Positions 34,267-43,122 of a stretch of 64,000 nt of DNA are shown here, piece by piece. The stretch comes from Achromobacter spanius (GTDB taxonomy: Bacteria; Pseudomonadota; Gammaproteobacteria; Burkholderiales; Burkholderiaceae_B): positions 1,798,001 through 1,862,000 of the forward strand of contig NZ_CP034689.1 of the NCBI RefSeq assembly GCF_003994415.1. The letters are read 5' to 3'. How positions within the stretch are numbered: position 1 is the first letter of the stretch; each line of letters begins with the position of its first letter. A program made the translations under genes and the position numbers. Below the pieces are notes generated by a model. The model saw only the letters and a list, made by a program, of their open reading frames with translations. It ran no database searches and was not told where the DNA came from.

Positions 34267-35658
34267 GTGGCCGTTTCCGTATTTGATCTGTTCAAGATTG
34301 GCATAGGCCCGTCTAGTTCCCATACGGTGGGGCCGATGCGGGCCGCCTTGCTGTTCGCGCAGGGCCTGGAACGCGACGGCCTGATTCCCCGGGTTGCGCA
34401 TGTGCGCGCCGAACTCTACGGTTCGCTGGGCGCCACGGGCAAGGGGCACGGCACCGACAAGGGCGTGCTGCTGGGGTTGATGGGCGAAGCCCCCGACACG
34501 GTAGACCCGGCCGCCATTGAAGGCATGATCGCGTCGGTGCGCGCCAGCCGCCAACTGCCGCTGCTGGGCCGCTACCCCGTGGCTTTCGTCGAAAAGGAAC
34601 ACATGGTGTTCTATCGGCGCGAAGCCATGGCCGAGCACCCCAACGGCATGAAATTCCACGCGATCGACGCCAACGGCGAGTCGTTGCGTGAATCGCGCTA
34701 CCTGTCGGTCGGGGGCGGTTTCGTGGTGACGGCGGGGGCTTCCAACAGCCAGGTGATCGCCGCCCACAACCAACTGCCATACCCGTTCCGCTCGGGCCGC
34801 GAATTGCTGACCATGTGCCGCGAGAACGGTCTGACGGTGGCGCAGTTGATGATGCAGAACGAGCTCACCTGGCGCGAGGCATCGGACACGCACAGCGGGC
34901 TGGACCGTATCTGGCAAGTGATGCAGGACTGCGTGGCCCGCGGTTGCGGCATCAACTACCCCGAAGCCGACGGCGAACTGCCCGGCCCGTTGCGGGTACG
35001 CCGCCGGGCGCCCGAGCTTTATCGCAACCTGACCCAGCGCGCCGAGCGCACCCTGTCGGATCCGCTGTCGGTCATGGACTGGGTCAACCTTTACGCCATG
35101 GCGGTCAACGAAGAGAACGCCGCCGGTGGCCGGGTCGTCACGGCGCCCACCAACGGCGCGGCGGGCATCATTCCCGCGGTGCTGCACTATTACGACCGCT
35201 TCGTTCCCGGCGCCAACCACGACGGCGTGCGGGAATTCCTGCTGACCGCCGCGGCGATAGGCTTGCTGTACAAGTACAACGCGTCGCTGTCGGGCGCCGA
35301 AGTGGGCTGTCAGGGCGAAGTGGGCGTGGCCTGTTCGATGGCCGCTGGCGGTTTGGCCGCGGCGCTGGGCGGCTCGGTCGAGCAAGTTGAGAACGCCGCT
35401 GAAATCGGCATGGAACACAACCTGGGCCTGACCTGCGACCCCGTGGGCGGCTTGGTGCAAATCCCCTGTATCGAGCGCAACGCCATGGCGTCCATCAAAG
35501 CCGTGAACGCGGCCCGGATGGCGCTGCGTGGCGACGGTCAGCACTATGTGTCGCTGGATTCGGTCATCAAGACCATGCGCGAAACCGGGGCCGACATGAA
35601 GACGAAGTACAAGGAAACCGCGCGCGGCGGCCTGGCGGTGAACATCGTCGAGTGCTGA
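34267..35658 (+). CDS. sdaA: L-serine ammonia-lyase, iron-sulfur type
   Basis: 463 residues from GTG 34267 (GGAG eight bases upstream). It deaminates L-serine to pyruvate. The beta domain has SVFDLFKIGIGPSSSHTVGPM; the alpha domain has the 4Fe-4S cysteines in GCQGEVGVACSM, LTCDPVGG and IPCIERN, and APTNGAAGIIPA. It is the single-chain form found in many proteobacteria. Single-gene unit, followed by a bidirectional terminator. Confidence 0.96.
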   Translation: MAVSVFDLFKIGIGPSSSHTVGPMRAALLFAQGLERDGLIPRVAHVRAELYGSLGATGKGHGTDKGVLLGLMGEAPDTVDPAAIEGMIASVRASRQLPLLGRYPVAFVEKEHMVFYRREAMAEHPNGMKFHAIDANGESLRESRYLSVGGGFVVTAGASNSQVIAAHNQLPYPFRSGRELLTMCRENGLTVAQLMMQNELTWREASDTHSGLDRIWQVMQDCVARGCGINYPEADGELPGPLRVRRRAPELYRNLTQRAERTLSDPLSVMDWVNLYAMAVNEENAAGGRVVTAPTNGAAGIIPAVLHYYDRFVPGANHDGVREFLLTAAAIGLLYKYNASLSGAEVGCQGEVGVACSMAAGGLAAALGGSVEQVENAAEIGMEHNLGLTCDPVGGLVQIPCIERNAMASIKAVNAARMALRGDGQHYVSLDSVIKTMRETGADMKTKYKETARGGLAVNIVEC

Positions 35659-35694
35659 TGGCAGGGGGGATGCTCCCTGCGGAACCTGCAAAAG

Positions 35695-35722
35695 AAAAGT
35701 CCCTCGGCTGAGGGACTTTTTT
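35695..35722. terminator. Bidirectional terminator between sdaA and htpX
   Basis: AAAAGTCCCTC, loop GGCT, GAGGGACTTTT with T-run on both strands; it serves both converging genes. A second hairpin without a T-run lies at 35661-35680. Confidence 0.88.
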
Positions 35723-35743
35723 CTGCCTGCCAACCGGGCGGTG

Positions 35744-36625
35744 TCAGACCACGCGGGCGTTCTGCAACGCGGCGATGCGCGACGGAATCGGCGGGTGCGA
35801 GGCGAACATGGCAGCCAGGCCGCCACGGCCGGTGATGCCCGAGGCTTCAAAGGACTTGGGCAGGTCGCCCGGCTCCAGGCCGCCCAGGCGGGCCAGCGCG
35901 CGGATCATCGGTTCGCGCGCGCCCATCAACTGGGCCGAACCGGCGTCGGCGCGGTATTCGCGTTGGCGAGAGAACCAGGCCACGATGATCGAGGCCAGCA
36001 CGCCGAAGATGATTTCACAGACCAGCACGGTGATGTAGTAGCCCGGGCCGATGCCGCGTTCATTCTTGAACACCACGCGGTCGATGAAGTAGCCGACCAC
36101 GCGGGCCAGGAACACGACGAACGTGTTCACCACGCCCTGGATCAAGGTCAGCGTGACCATGTCGCCGTTGGCGATGTGGGCCACTTCGTGCGCCAGCACG
36201 GCAGCCACTTCCTCTTCGCTCATGCTTTCCAGCAGGCCGGTCGACACGGCGACCAGCGAGTCGTTCTTGAATGCGCCGGTGGCGAACGCATTGGGCGCGC
36301 CTTCGTAGATGGCGACTTCCGGACGGCCGATGCCGGCGCGGTCGGCCAGTTGGTGCACGGTGTCGAGCAGCCAGGCTTCGCGCTGGCTGCGCGGCGCATT
36401 CGGGTCCAGCACTTGAGCGCCGGTGCTCCACTTAGCCATCGGCTTGCTGATCAGGAGCGAGATGATCGCGCCTGTGAAACCCACCACCACCGAGAAGATC
36501 AGCAGCGCGTTCAGGTTCAGGCCGTTGGCCGTGATGTAGCGGTCTACGCCCAGGATGCGCAGCGTGGCCGACAGCACGAGCATGACGGCCAGGTTGGTGA
36601 TGATGAACAAGGCAATGCGTTTCAT
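35744..36625 (-). CDS. htpX: Membrane zinc metalloprotease HtpX
   Basis: 293 residues from ATG 36625; the frame extends 51 codons upstream without family character. HtpX cleaves damaged inner-membrane proteins. Two N-terminal helices (IALFIITNLAVMLVLSAT, LLIFSVVVGFTGAIISLLI) precede the peptidase M48 core with HEVAH, two further helices and the third ligand region REYRADAGSAQLMG. In E. coli it belongs to the Cpx/heat-shock response. Confidence 0.95.
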   Translation of the reverse strand: MKRIALFIITNLAVMLVLSATLRILGVDRYITANGLNLNALLIFSVVVGFTGAIISLLISKPMAKWSTGAQVLDPNAPRSQREAWLLDTVHQLADRAGIGRPEVAIYEGAPNAFATGAFKNDSLVAVSTGLLESMSEEEVAAVLAHEVAHIANGDMVTLTLIQGVVNTFVVFLARVVGYFIDRVVFKNERGIGPGYYITVLVCEIIFGVLASIIVAWFSRQREYRADAGSAQLMGAREPMIRALARLGGLEPGDLPKSFEASGITGRGGLAAMFASHPPIPSRIAALQNARVV

Positions 36626-36777
36626 GTTTTTGTGTTCCTCTGCGAGCGGGAAATGCCCGGGTTCGACATGACGGCGGCCCGCCAGTTCCCCGACTCGCCG
36701 GCACCGCTCCCGATGGCGAAGAGTATAGTATCGCTTTCCCCTAGTTCCCCCCACTTTTCCCTTAGCGCAGAACCCCA

Positions 36778-37632
36778 ATGCAGGCTCTCTGGATGTTGTT
36801 GGCGTCCGCCATGTTCGCCATCATGGGGTCGTTCGTGAAGTTCGGCACCGAACACGGCGCCTCGTTGCCGCAGATCGTGCTTTTTCGTGGGCTGCCTTCC
36901 GTTCTTCTCTTGCTGCTGTGGGCGCGCGCCGGCCGCCAATCCATCGTTCCGACCAGTTGGAAGCTGCACTTGTGGCGCAACTTGTCCGGCGTGACGTCGA
37001 TGTGGCTGGGGTTCTTCGCCATCTCGCACCTGCCGCTGGCCACCGCGACCAGCCTGAACTACACCGCACCGCTGTTCATTGCCTGTTGGATGTTGGGCTG
37101 GGGCGGCGCGCAGCGCGACCCCGTCCGCATCATTGCCGTGGCCTTGGGTTTCCTGGGTGTGATCGCCGTGTTGCGGCCGAGCATCACCGACGACCAATGG
37201 CTGGCGGCGCTGATGGGGATGGGGGCGGGCGCCATGTCGGCGGTCGCCATGATGCAGATTCGCCAACTGGGCCGGATCGGCGAACCCGAATGGCGCACCG
37301 TGCTGTTCTTTTCCGTGGCGGTCTGCGTGTCCAGCGTCGTCGGGCTGTGGTTCGAAGGTTGGGGCGTGGCGGACTGGCAGGGCTATGCGTCGCTGGTGGG
37401 CGTGGGCGTAGCGGGCATGTTCGGCCAGCTTGCCATGACGCGGGCTTTTGGCGTGGGCTCGGCGCTGCTGACGGCGGCGCTGCAATACAGCACCATTATT
37501 TTCGCGGCCTTGCTGGGCATGGGCTTTTGGGGCGACCACCTGGATGGTCTGGCCTGGGCCGGCATGGGCTTGATCATTTCCGCGGGCCTGTTGTCGGTAT
37601 GGCGCACCATGCGCGACCCCAAGCCGGCCTGA
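36778..37632 (+). CDS. EamA-family (DMT) transporter
   Basis: 284 residues with ten predicted membrane helices in two EamA repeats (first MLLASAMFAIMGSFVKFG; second MGMGAGAMSAVAMMQIRQL). The motif SLNYTAPLFIACWML is typical. The drug/metabolite transporter superfamily exports metabolites; the substrate is unknown. It is divergent from htpX and 31 bases ahead of sseA, so possibly co-transcribed with it. Confidence 0.86.
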   Translation: MQALWMLLASAMFAIMGSFVKFGTEHGASLPQIVLFRGLPSVLLLLLWARAGRQSIVPTSWKLHLWRNLSGVTSMWLGFFAISHLPLATATSLNYTAPLFIACWMLGWGGAQRDPVRIIAVALGFLGVIAVLRPSITDDQWLAALMGMGAGAMSAVAMMQIRQLGRIGEPEWRTVLFFSVAVCVSSVVGLWFEGWGVADWQGYASLVGVGVAGMFGQLAMTRAFGVGSALLTAALQYSTIIFAALLGMGFWGDHLDGLAWAGMGLIISAGLLSVWRTMRDPKPA

Positions 37633-37663
37633 CGGACAAACCCGCTAGACAGGAGCACACCGA

Positions 37664-38530
37664 ATGACGATGACACTGATTTCCGCCGCCGATCTGGCGG
37701 GCCGGCTTGACGCCTCAGGGCCTGGCGCTTCCGACATCCGCGTCTTCGACGTGCGTCACGACCTGACCAACCACGCGGCGGGTCGCCAGGCATACGATGC
37801 CGGCCACATCCCCGGCGCGCGTTACCTGGACCACGAAACCGAGCTGGCCGCGCCGCGCACCGGCAAGAATGGTCGTCATCCGCTACCCACGCGCGCGGAG
37901 CTTGGCGCGCTGATGGCCGCCCATGGCGTGACGCCGCAAACGCTGGTGGTGGCTTATGACGCCAGCGGCGGCATGTACGCGGCGCACCTGTGGTGGATGC
38001 TGCGCTGGCTGGGCCACGAGCGCGTGGTGGTGCTGGACGGCGGCTGGCAGGCCTGGGTGGCGGCCGGGCTGCCGACCACAACCGATGCCGCCCCGGCCGT
38101 GCGTGCGGGCCAGCCCGTTGAACCCGGCGCGCCGCTGGTCGCTTCGGTTGACGCGCAGGCCGTGCTGGACAATATCGACCGGCCCGCCTTTACCGTGATT
38201 GACGCGCGCGCCGCCAACCGCTATCGCGGCGAAGTCGAACCCATGGATCCGGTGGCCGGTCACATCCCCGGCGCGCTCAACCGGCCCAACGGCGAAAACC
38301 TGCAAGCCGACGGAAGCTTCAAGTCCGCCGAGCAACTGCGCGCGGAATTCGCTGGCCTGCTTGGCGGCCGCGACCCTGGTGTCATCGTGCACCAATGCGG
38401 CTCGGGCATTACCGCCTGCCACAATCTGCTGGCCATGGAAATCGCCGGCCTGTCGGGTTCGCGGCTGTACCCCGGCTCGTGGAGCGAGTGGTGCAGTGAC
38501 CCGTCGCGCCCGGTGGCCAAGGGCGCCTGA
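37664..38530 (+). CDS. sseA: Two-domain sulfurtransferase (3-mercaptopyruvate type)
   Basis: 288 residues, two rhodanese domains. The N-terminal domain is inactive (VVAYDASGGMYAAHLWWMLRW), and the C-terminal active loop CGSGITA holds the catalytic cysteine; the CG[S/T]G[V/I]TA form marks mercaptopyruvate rather than thiosulfate sulfurtransferase. ALNRPNGENL and PGSWSEW are conserved. It transfers sulfur from 3-mercaptopyruvate to an acceptor. CAGGAG precedes the ATG and a strong terminator follows. Confidence 0.92.
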   Translation: MTMTLISAADLAGRLDASGPGASDIRVFDVRHDLTNHAAGRQAYDAGHIPGARYLDHETELAAPRTGKNGRHPLPTRAELGALMAAHGVTPQTLVVAYDASGGMYAAHLWWMLRWLGHERVVVLDGGWQAWVAAGLPTTTDAAPAVRAGQPVEPGAPLVASVDAQAVLDNIDRPAFTVIDARAANRYRGEVEPMDPVAGHIPGALNRPNGENLQADGSFKSAEQLRAEFAGLLGGRDPGVIVHQCGSGITACHNLLAMEIAGLSGSRLYPGSWSEWCSDPSRPVAKGA

Positions 38531-38547
38531 GGCGCGCGGCGCCACAA

Positions 38548-38575
38548 AGCCAGGGCTTGCACCCTGGCTTTTTTT
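38548..38575 (+). terminator. Intrinsic terminator after sseA
   Basis: AAGCCAGGG, six-base loop, CCCTGGCTT and seven further Ts. Confidence 0.92.
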
Positions 38576-38607
38576 CGTCTTGACCGTGCCGTGCCAGGTT
38601 GCCCGCG

Positions 38608-39177
38608 CTACCAGATCGCCGCCAGCTTGATCCGCCCGGACACGCTTTCCGCGATTTCAAGAAAGTGGTCCAACGGGGGCGTTGCCAGCCCCGGAACCTT
38701 GGCCATATCGTCCCAGCGGCGCAGGCGGATCGCATCGGGCGCGCCCGGCATGCTGGCGAAATCCACCGCCTGGCCCGCATCGAAGCTGCCCCCTTGCAGC
38801 GCCAGGCTGCGCTTGGAATCCTCCGACAGTGACGCTTCGTATTGCGGCTCGACATAGCAAAGGTAACGCTTGGCCTCCACATGCAGGCGGATCGGATCCA
38901 GCACGGCCGAGCTGAACAGCCCGCGCAGAAACGGCAGCACGAAATACTGGTGCTTGTCGTCGACGCCGCGCAGGGTGGGGGTGCCGGGGCGGTCGGCGAT
39001 CAGGTGGCCCAGGTCATGCAGCAGGCAGGCGGTAATCAGCGAAGCGTTGGCGCCATGGCGTTCCGCCAGCGATGCCGTTTGCAGCGCATGCCGCAAATGG
39101 CTGACGGACTCGCCATGGTAGGAACGGTGTCCACGTTCCAGGAAAATCTGTTCGATGTCTTGCAAGGTCAAGGCCAT
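38608..39177 (-). CDS. Phosphonate-associated HD-domain protein (PhnZ/TmpB-like)
   Basis: 189 residues. HD-fold metalloprotein with the ligand pattern of mixed-valent di-iron oxygenases: His in RHALQTA, HD in LLHDLGHL, His in DDKHQY, His in RLHVEAKRYLC and a late Asp. SYHGES near residues 19-24 supplies the Tyr and Glu spaced like Tyr24/Glu27 of PhnZ, the enzyme that cleaves 1-hydroxy-2-aminoethylphosphonate. It matches in character the HD family named for phosphonate operons (TIGR03276). No PhnY-type 2-oxoglutarate hydroxylase is in the window. Downstream of the LysR gene by 54 bases, same strand. Confidence 0.82.
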   Translation of the reverse strand: MALTLQDIEQIFLERGHRSYHGESVSHLRHALQTASLAERHGANASLITACLLHDLGHLIADRPGTPTLRGVDDKHQYFVLPFLRGLFSSAVLDPIRLHVEAKRYLCYVEPQYEASLSEDSKRSLALQGGSFDAGQAVDFASMPGAPDAIRLRRWDDMAKVPGLATPPLDHFLEIAESVSGRIKLAAIW

Positions 39178-39231
39178 GGTTGTCTCCTGAGTGGCCGCAA
39201 GGGGGAGGGGGCGGGCAGTGAGCCGTAACGG

Positions 39232-40095
39232 TCAGCCGGCTGCCGGCGCCATCTCCAGAAAGCGCGCGATCAACTGCACCGGTTGGCGCTCGCGCAGGCA
39301 GTACAGGTATTCGTGCATCACGATCTCGGCGCCCTGGATGTCCAGGGCCGCCAGATCGGGGTGGGACGGGATTTCACGCGAGGGGATCAGGCTGATCCCC
39401 AAACCGCACAGAATGGCTTGCCGGATGGATTCCCGGCTGCCGATCTCCAGCGTGCGGCGCACGCTGACGCCGGCTGCCGCCAGCGCGTCCTCGGTCAACT
39501 GGCGCGTCATGGAGCCGGGTTCGCGCAGCAGCAGGGCGTGCTCGGCCAGATCGGCCAGCCGAACCTGCCCGCGCCGCGCCAGCGGATGGTCCCGATGGGT
39601 GACCACGCGGATCGGATCAGCCGCGATCATCCTGCGGTACAGGTGTTTGTCATCCATCAGAAAGGAAGACGTGGCAATCTCGATGCGATAGTCGTGCAGC
39701 GCTTGCAGCATCGACTGCGAATTCCCGATGGTGACCGCCAGGTCGATCCCCGGGTAGCGCTGGTTGTAGCGACGCACCGTATCCATGATGTAGAAGGGGC
39801 CGGTGGCGCCAATGCGCAGATTGCCTTCGCGCAGGTCGCTGGCGTCGCGCAGGCGGAAATCGATCTCGGTTTCCTGCTGCACCAGCTTTTCCACCATGGG
39901 CATCAGGCTTTGCCCCGCGTCCGACAGCCGCATGCCGCGGCCCTGCCGGTGGAACAGTTCAATGCCGTAGCGCGATTCCAGCTGACGCAACTGCCCCGTC
40001 ACGGTCGGTTGGCTGACACCCAGTTGGGCGGCGGCCTTGGTGACGGTGCCGCAGCGGGCCACGGCGTAGAAGGATTTGAGTTCGGCGACAAGCAC
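39232..40095 (-). CDS. LysR regulator of aminoethylphosphonate catabolism
   Basis: 287 residues if started at the GTG at 40095, which leaves the usual short lead before LKSFYAVARCGTVTKAAAQLGVSQPTVTGQLRQLE; the frame extends to a TTG at 40146 and a GTG at 40143, none with a clear SD. The sequence resembles the phosphonate-associated LysR group (TIGR03339). It is divergent from the transporter/phnX operon and upstream of the HD gene, so it probably controls both. Confidence 0.87.
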   Translation of the reverse strand: MLVAELKSFYAVARCGTVTKAAAQLGVSQPTVTGQLRQLESRYGIELFHRQGRGMRLSDAGQSLMPMVEKLVQQETEIDFRLRDASDLREGNLRIGATGPFYIMDTVRRYNQRYPGIDLAVTIGNSQSMLQALHDYRIEIATSSFLMDDKHLYRRMIAADPIRVVTHRDHPLARRGQVRLADLAEHALLLREPGSMTRQLTEDALAAAGVSVRRTLEIGSRESIRQAILCGLGISLIPSREIPSHPDLAALDIQGAEIVMHEYLYCLRERQPVQLIARFLEMAPAAG

Positions 40096-40242
40096 GATGA
40101 GGGGGGCGGGAAAGGGACGCAATGCGCAAGACCGCCAGTACACCAAAATAATTTGATGTTTTTATTACTGCATTTGCGCGAAGTGTCATAAACGCTCAAT
40201 ACGCGCCTTCCATACTGGCTTCGTTCCCAGTCCGGAGGCAGC

Positions 40243-41316
40243 ATGCCCCAACCCGATCGCGCCTTCCTCACAGTTAGAAATCTGGTCAAGCGTTTTGGCA
40301 GCCACACCGCGCTGGCCGACGTCTCGCTGGATATCCGCGCCGGAGAACTGGTGTGCCTGCTGGGCCCTTCCGGCTGCGGCAAGACCACGCTGCTACGCGC
40401 CATCGCCGGCCTGGAACGCCAGGACAGCGGTGCAATCGTGTTGTCGGGCCGCGATATTTCTTATGCCGAGCCGCAAGAGCGCGACTACGGCATCCTGTTT
40501 CAGTCCTACGCGCTGTTTCCCAACCTGACCGTGGCCCAGAACGTAGCCTATGGTTTGAGCGGCAAGCGCGCCCACCGCAACCACGTCGCCAACCGCGTCG
40601 AGGAAATGCTGAGCCTGGTGGGCCTGGCGGGCGCGGCGGACAAATACCCCGGACAGATCTCCGGCGGCCAGCAGCAGCGCGTGGCTTTGGCGCGCGCATT
40701 GGCGCCGTCGCCGTCCCTGTTATTGCTGGACGAACCCATGTCGGCGCTGGATGCCCGGGTGCGCGAGCACCTGCGGATTGAATTGCGCGCGCTGCAAAAG
40801 CGTTTGTCGATCACGACGCTGATGGTGACGCATGACCAGGAAGAGGCCATGGTGATGGCCGACCGCATCGCCGTCATGAACGGCGGCGTCATTGAACAAT
40901 TCGGGACGCCGCGCGAACTCTACCGCCAGCCGGCATCGGCCTTTATCGCCGATTTCGTGGGCGAGGCGAACTGGCTGCCGTTCGAACGCATCGACACCCA
41001 TCGCGCCCGCGTCGGCCGCCAGGAACTGGCCGTGGACGAGGCGCTGGACGGCAAGTCCGGCAAGTTGTTCGTGCGCCCGGAAGCGGTGCGCGTCAGCATG
41101 GCGCGCTCGGAAGAACCCAACTCGATGCTGGCCGATGTGCTGGACGGCGTATTCCTGGGCCGGGGCTATCGCCTGGCCTTGCGCCTGGAAGGCGTGCCCG
41201 GCTCCACCGTGCATTCCATCGTGTCCCCTGAAATCGGAGACGCCCTGTTGGGCCCTCACGCCGCCAGCCGTTGCTGGGTGGAGCTGCCGCGCCATGCGAT
41301 TCGCGCCTACGCTTGA
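40243..41316 (+). CDS. phnT: 2-aminoethylphosphonate ABC transporter ATP-binding protein
   Basis: 357 residues. ABC ATPase with Walker A GPSGCGKTTLL, Q-loop LFQSYALFPNL, signature SGGQQQRVALARAL, Walker B LLLLDEPMSALD and H-loop VTHDQEEAM; a C-terminal TOBE-like regulatory domain follows. It is the first gene of the divergent operon, with CCGGAGG before the ATG and an AT-rich 150-base region upstream that should hold the promoter and LysR sites. Substrate assignment rests on the neighbours (phnX, phosphonate LysR). Confidence 0.88.
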   Translation: MPQPDRAFLTVRNLVKRFGSHTALADVSLDIRAGELVCLLGPSGCGKTTLLRAIAGLERQDSGAIVLSGRDISYAEPQERDYGILFQSYALFPNLTVAQNVAYGLSGKRAHRNHVANRVEEMLSLVGLAGAADKYPGQISGGQQQRVALARALAPSPSLLLLDEPMSALDARVREHLRIELRALQKRLSITTLMVTHDQEEAMVMADRIAVMNGGVIEQFGTPRELYRQPASAFIADFVGEANWLPFERIDTHRARVGRQELAVDEALDGKSGKLFVRPEAVRVSMARSEEPNSMLADVLDGVFLGRGYRLALRLEGVPGSTVHSIVSPEIGDALLGPHAASRCWVELPRHAIRAYA

Positions 41317-41415
41317 TTCCACCGTGACCGGATCGCCTTCCGTGGCCGAACTCACCCCTACCCCTCCGCCGCTTCAGCCTCCGCGCCGGCCGTGCCCGCT
41401 TTGGGCCGCCGCCCC

Positions 41416-43098
41416 ATGCCTGCCTGGATAGGCTCGCTGGGCCTGACGGCGGGGCAGGGTGCGCTGGTGTTGTTTCTGGTGCTGTTCCTGGCGCTGCCGC
41501 TGCTGGCCATCCTGGCCAAGTCCGTGACCGACAGCGAAGGCGCCTGGGCCGGCCTGTCGGTCGTGTCCGGCATCATCGGCGCGGATGGCTTTCTTGCCAT
41601 GGTCGGGCGCAGCCTGACCGTGGGCGTGGTGACGATGCTGCTGGTAGTGCCGTGCGCCTATGGTTTCGCCTACGGCCTGACCCGCACGCGCTTGCCGGGC
41701 AAGGGCCTGCTGCGCACCATCGCCTTGCTGCCCTTGCTGGCGCCCTCGCTGTTGCCCGGCATTGCGCTGATCTATCTGCTGGGCAATCAGGGCCTGCTCA
41801 AGGGCCTGACGGGGGGCGCCACCATCTACGGCTTCTGGGGCATTGTGGTGGGCGAGGCCTTCTACACGTTTCCGCATGCGCTGATGATTCTGCTGACCGG
41901 ACTGACGCTGGCCGATGGGCGGCTGTACGACGCGGCACGTGCCATGGGCGCGGGCCCGTGGCGCACCTTCCTGACCGTGACCTTGCCCGGCACACGCTAT
42001 GCCGTGTTCTCGGCCTGCTGCGTGGTGTTCACGCTGACCGTTACCGATTTCGGCGTTCCCAAAGTGGTGGGCGGCGACTACAACGTGCTGGCCATGGAAG
42101 CCTACAAGGCCGTCGTCGGACAGCAGAACTTTCCCAAGGGCGCGGCCATCGGCATTTTGCTCTTGCTGCCCGCCTTGCTGACCTTTGTGCTGGACCGCCG
42201 CCTGCGTGCCCGTCAGGGTGCGCAGATGAGCGGGCGCGCCCAGCCCTACGCAGCAGGCGCCAACCGACGCCGCGATGCCGCGTTCCTGCTGCTGGCCGGC
42301 GTGCTGGCCGCCTTCCTGCTGCTGATCATCGGCGTGGCCGTCTGGGCCTCGTTCGTGAAGATGTGGCCGTACAACCTGTCGATGTCGCTGCGTTCCTATG
42401 ACTTCGACAACATGGACGGGGGCGGCTGGCTGGCCTGGCGCAACAGCCTGCAACTGGCGCTTTGGACCGCCTTGATCGGCACGGCCGTGGTGTTCGTGGG
42501 CGCCTGGATGATGGAAAAAGTGCCGGCGCGCGGCTCGGTGGCGCGCGGCCTGCGCGCCACGGTCAGCATGCTGGCCTTGATGCCGATGGCCGTGCCGGGC
42601 CTGGTGCTGGGGTTGGGCTACATCTTCTTCTTCAACAGCCTGATGAACCCGCTGAACCTGCTGTACGGCACGATGCCGCTGCTGGTCCTGTGCACGGTGG
42701 TCCACTTCTACACCAGCGCGCATCTGACGGCGGCCACCGCGTTGAACGCCCTGGATCCCGAGTTCGAAGCCGCGTCCGCGTCGTTGAAGGTGCCGCGCAT
42801 GACGACGTTCCTGCGGGTCACGCTGCCCATGTGCCTGCCCGCCGCGCTGGACGTTGCCCGCTACCTGTTTGTTTCCGCCATGACGACCGTGTCGGCCGTG
42901 GTGTTCCTGTACAGCCCGTCCACGGTGCTGGCCGCCGTCGCCGTGCTCAACATGGACGACGCCGGCTTCATCGGCCCGGCCGCCGCCATGTGCACGGTGA
43001 TCATGGCCAGTTCCGCCACGGCGGCCCTGTTGCTGCATCTGGCAAGCCGCGCGCTGGTCGCGCGCAGCCAGGCATGGCGCCGGCCCGTGGCCCTTTGA
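41416..43098 (+). CDS. phnU: 2-aminoethylphosphonate ABC transporter permease (two fused domains)
   Basis: About 560 residues from ATG 41416; GTG 41392 is the alternative. Two complete binding-protein-dependent permease domains are joined in one chain (halves divided near the cytoplasmic linker QMSGRAQPYAAGANRRRD). Each carries an EAA-type loop (LYDAARAMGAGPWRTFLTVTLP; FEAASASLKVPRMTTFLRVTLP). A single-gene pair of permeases is typical of the PhnU2/iron-type family, so no separate PhnV is expected. Confidence 0.88.
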   Translation: MPAWIGSLGLTAGQGALVLFLVLFLALPLLAILAKSVTDSEGAWAGLSVVSGIIGADGFLAMVGRSLTVGVVTMLLVVPCAYGFAYGLTRTRLPGKGLLRTIALLPLLAPSLLPGIALIYLLGNQGLLKGLTGGATIYGFWGIVVGEAFYTFPHALMILLTGLTLADGRLYDAARAMGAGPWRTFLTVTLPGTRYAVFSACCVVFTLTVTDFGVPKVVGGDYNVLAMEAYKAVVGQQNFPKGAAIGILLLLPALLTFVLDRRLRARQGAQMSGRAQPYAAGANRRRDAAFLLLAGVLAAFLLLIIGVAVWASFVKMWPYNLSMSLRSYDFDNMDGGGWLAWRNSLQLALWTALIGTAVVFVGAWMMEKVPARGSVARGLRATVSMLALMPMAVPGLVLGLGYIFFFNSLMNPLNLLYGTMPLLVLCTVVHFYTSAHLTAATALNALDPEFEAASASLKVPRMTTFLRVTLPMCLPAALDVARYLFVSAMTTVSAVVFLYSPSTVLAAVAVLNMDDAGFIGPAAAMCTVIMASSATAALLLHLASRALVARSQAWRRPVAL

Positions 43099-43122
43099 AC
43101 GCTTATTTCTAGGATGACCCTC

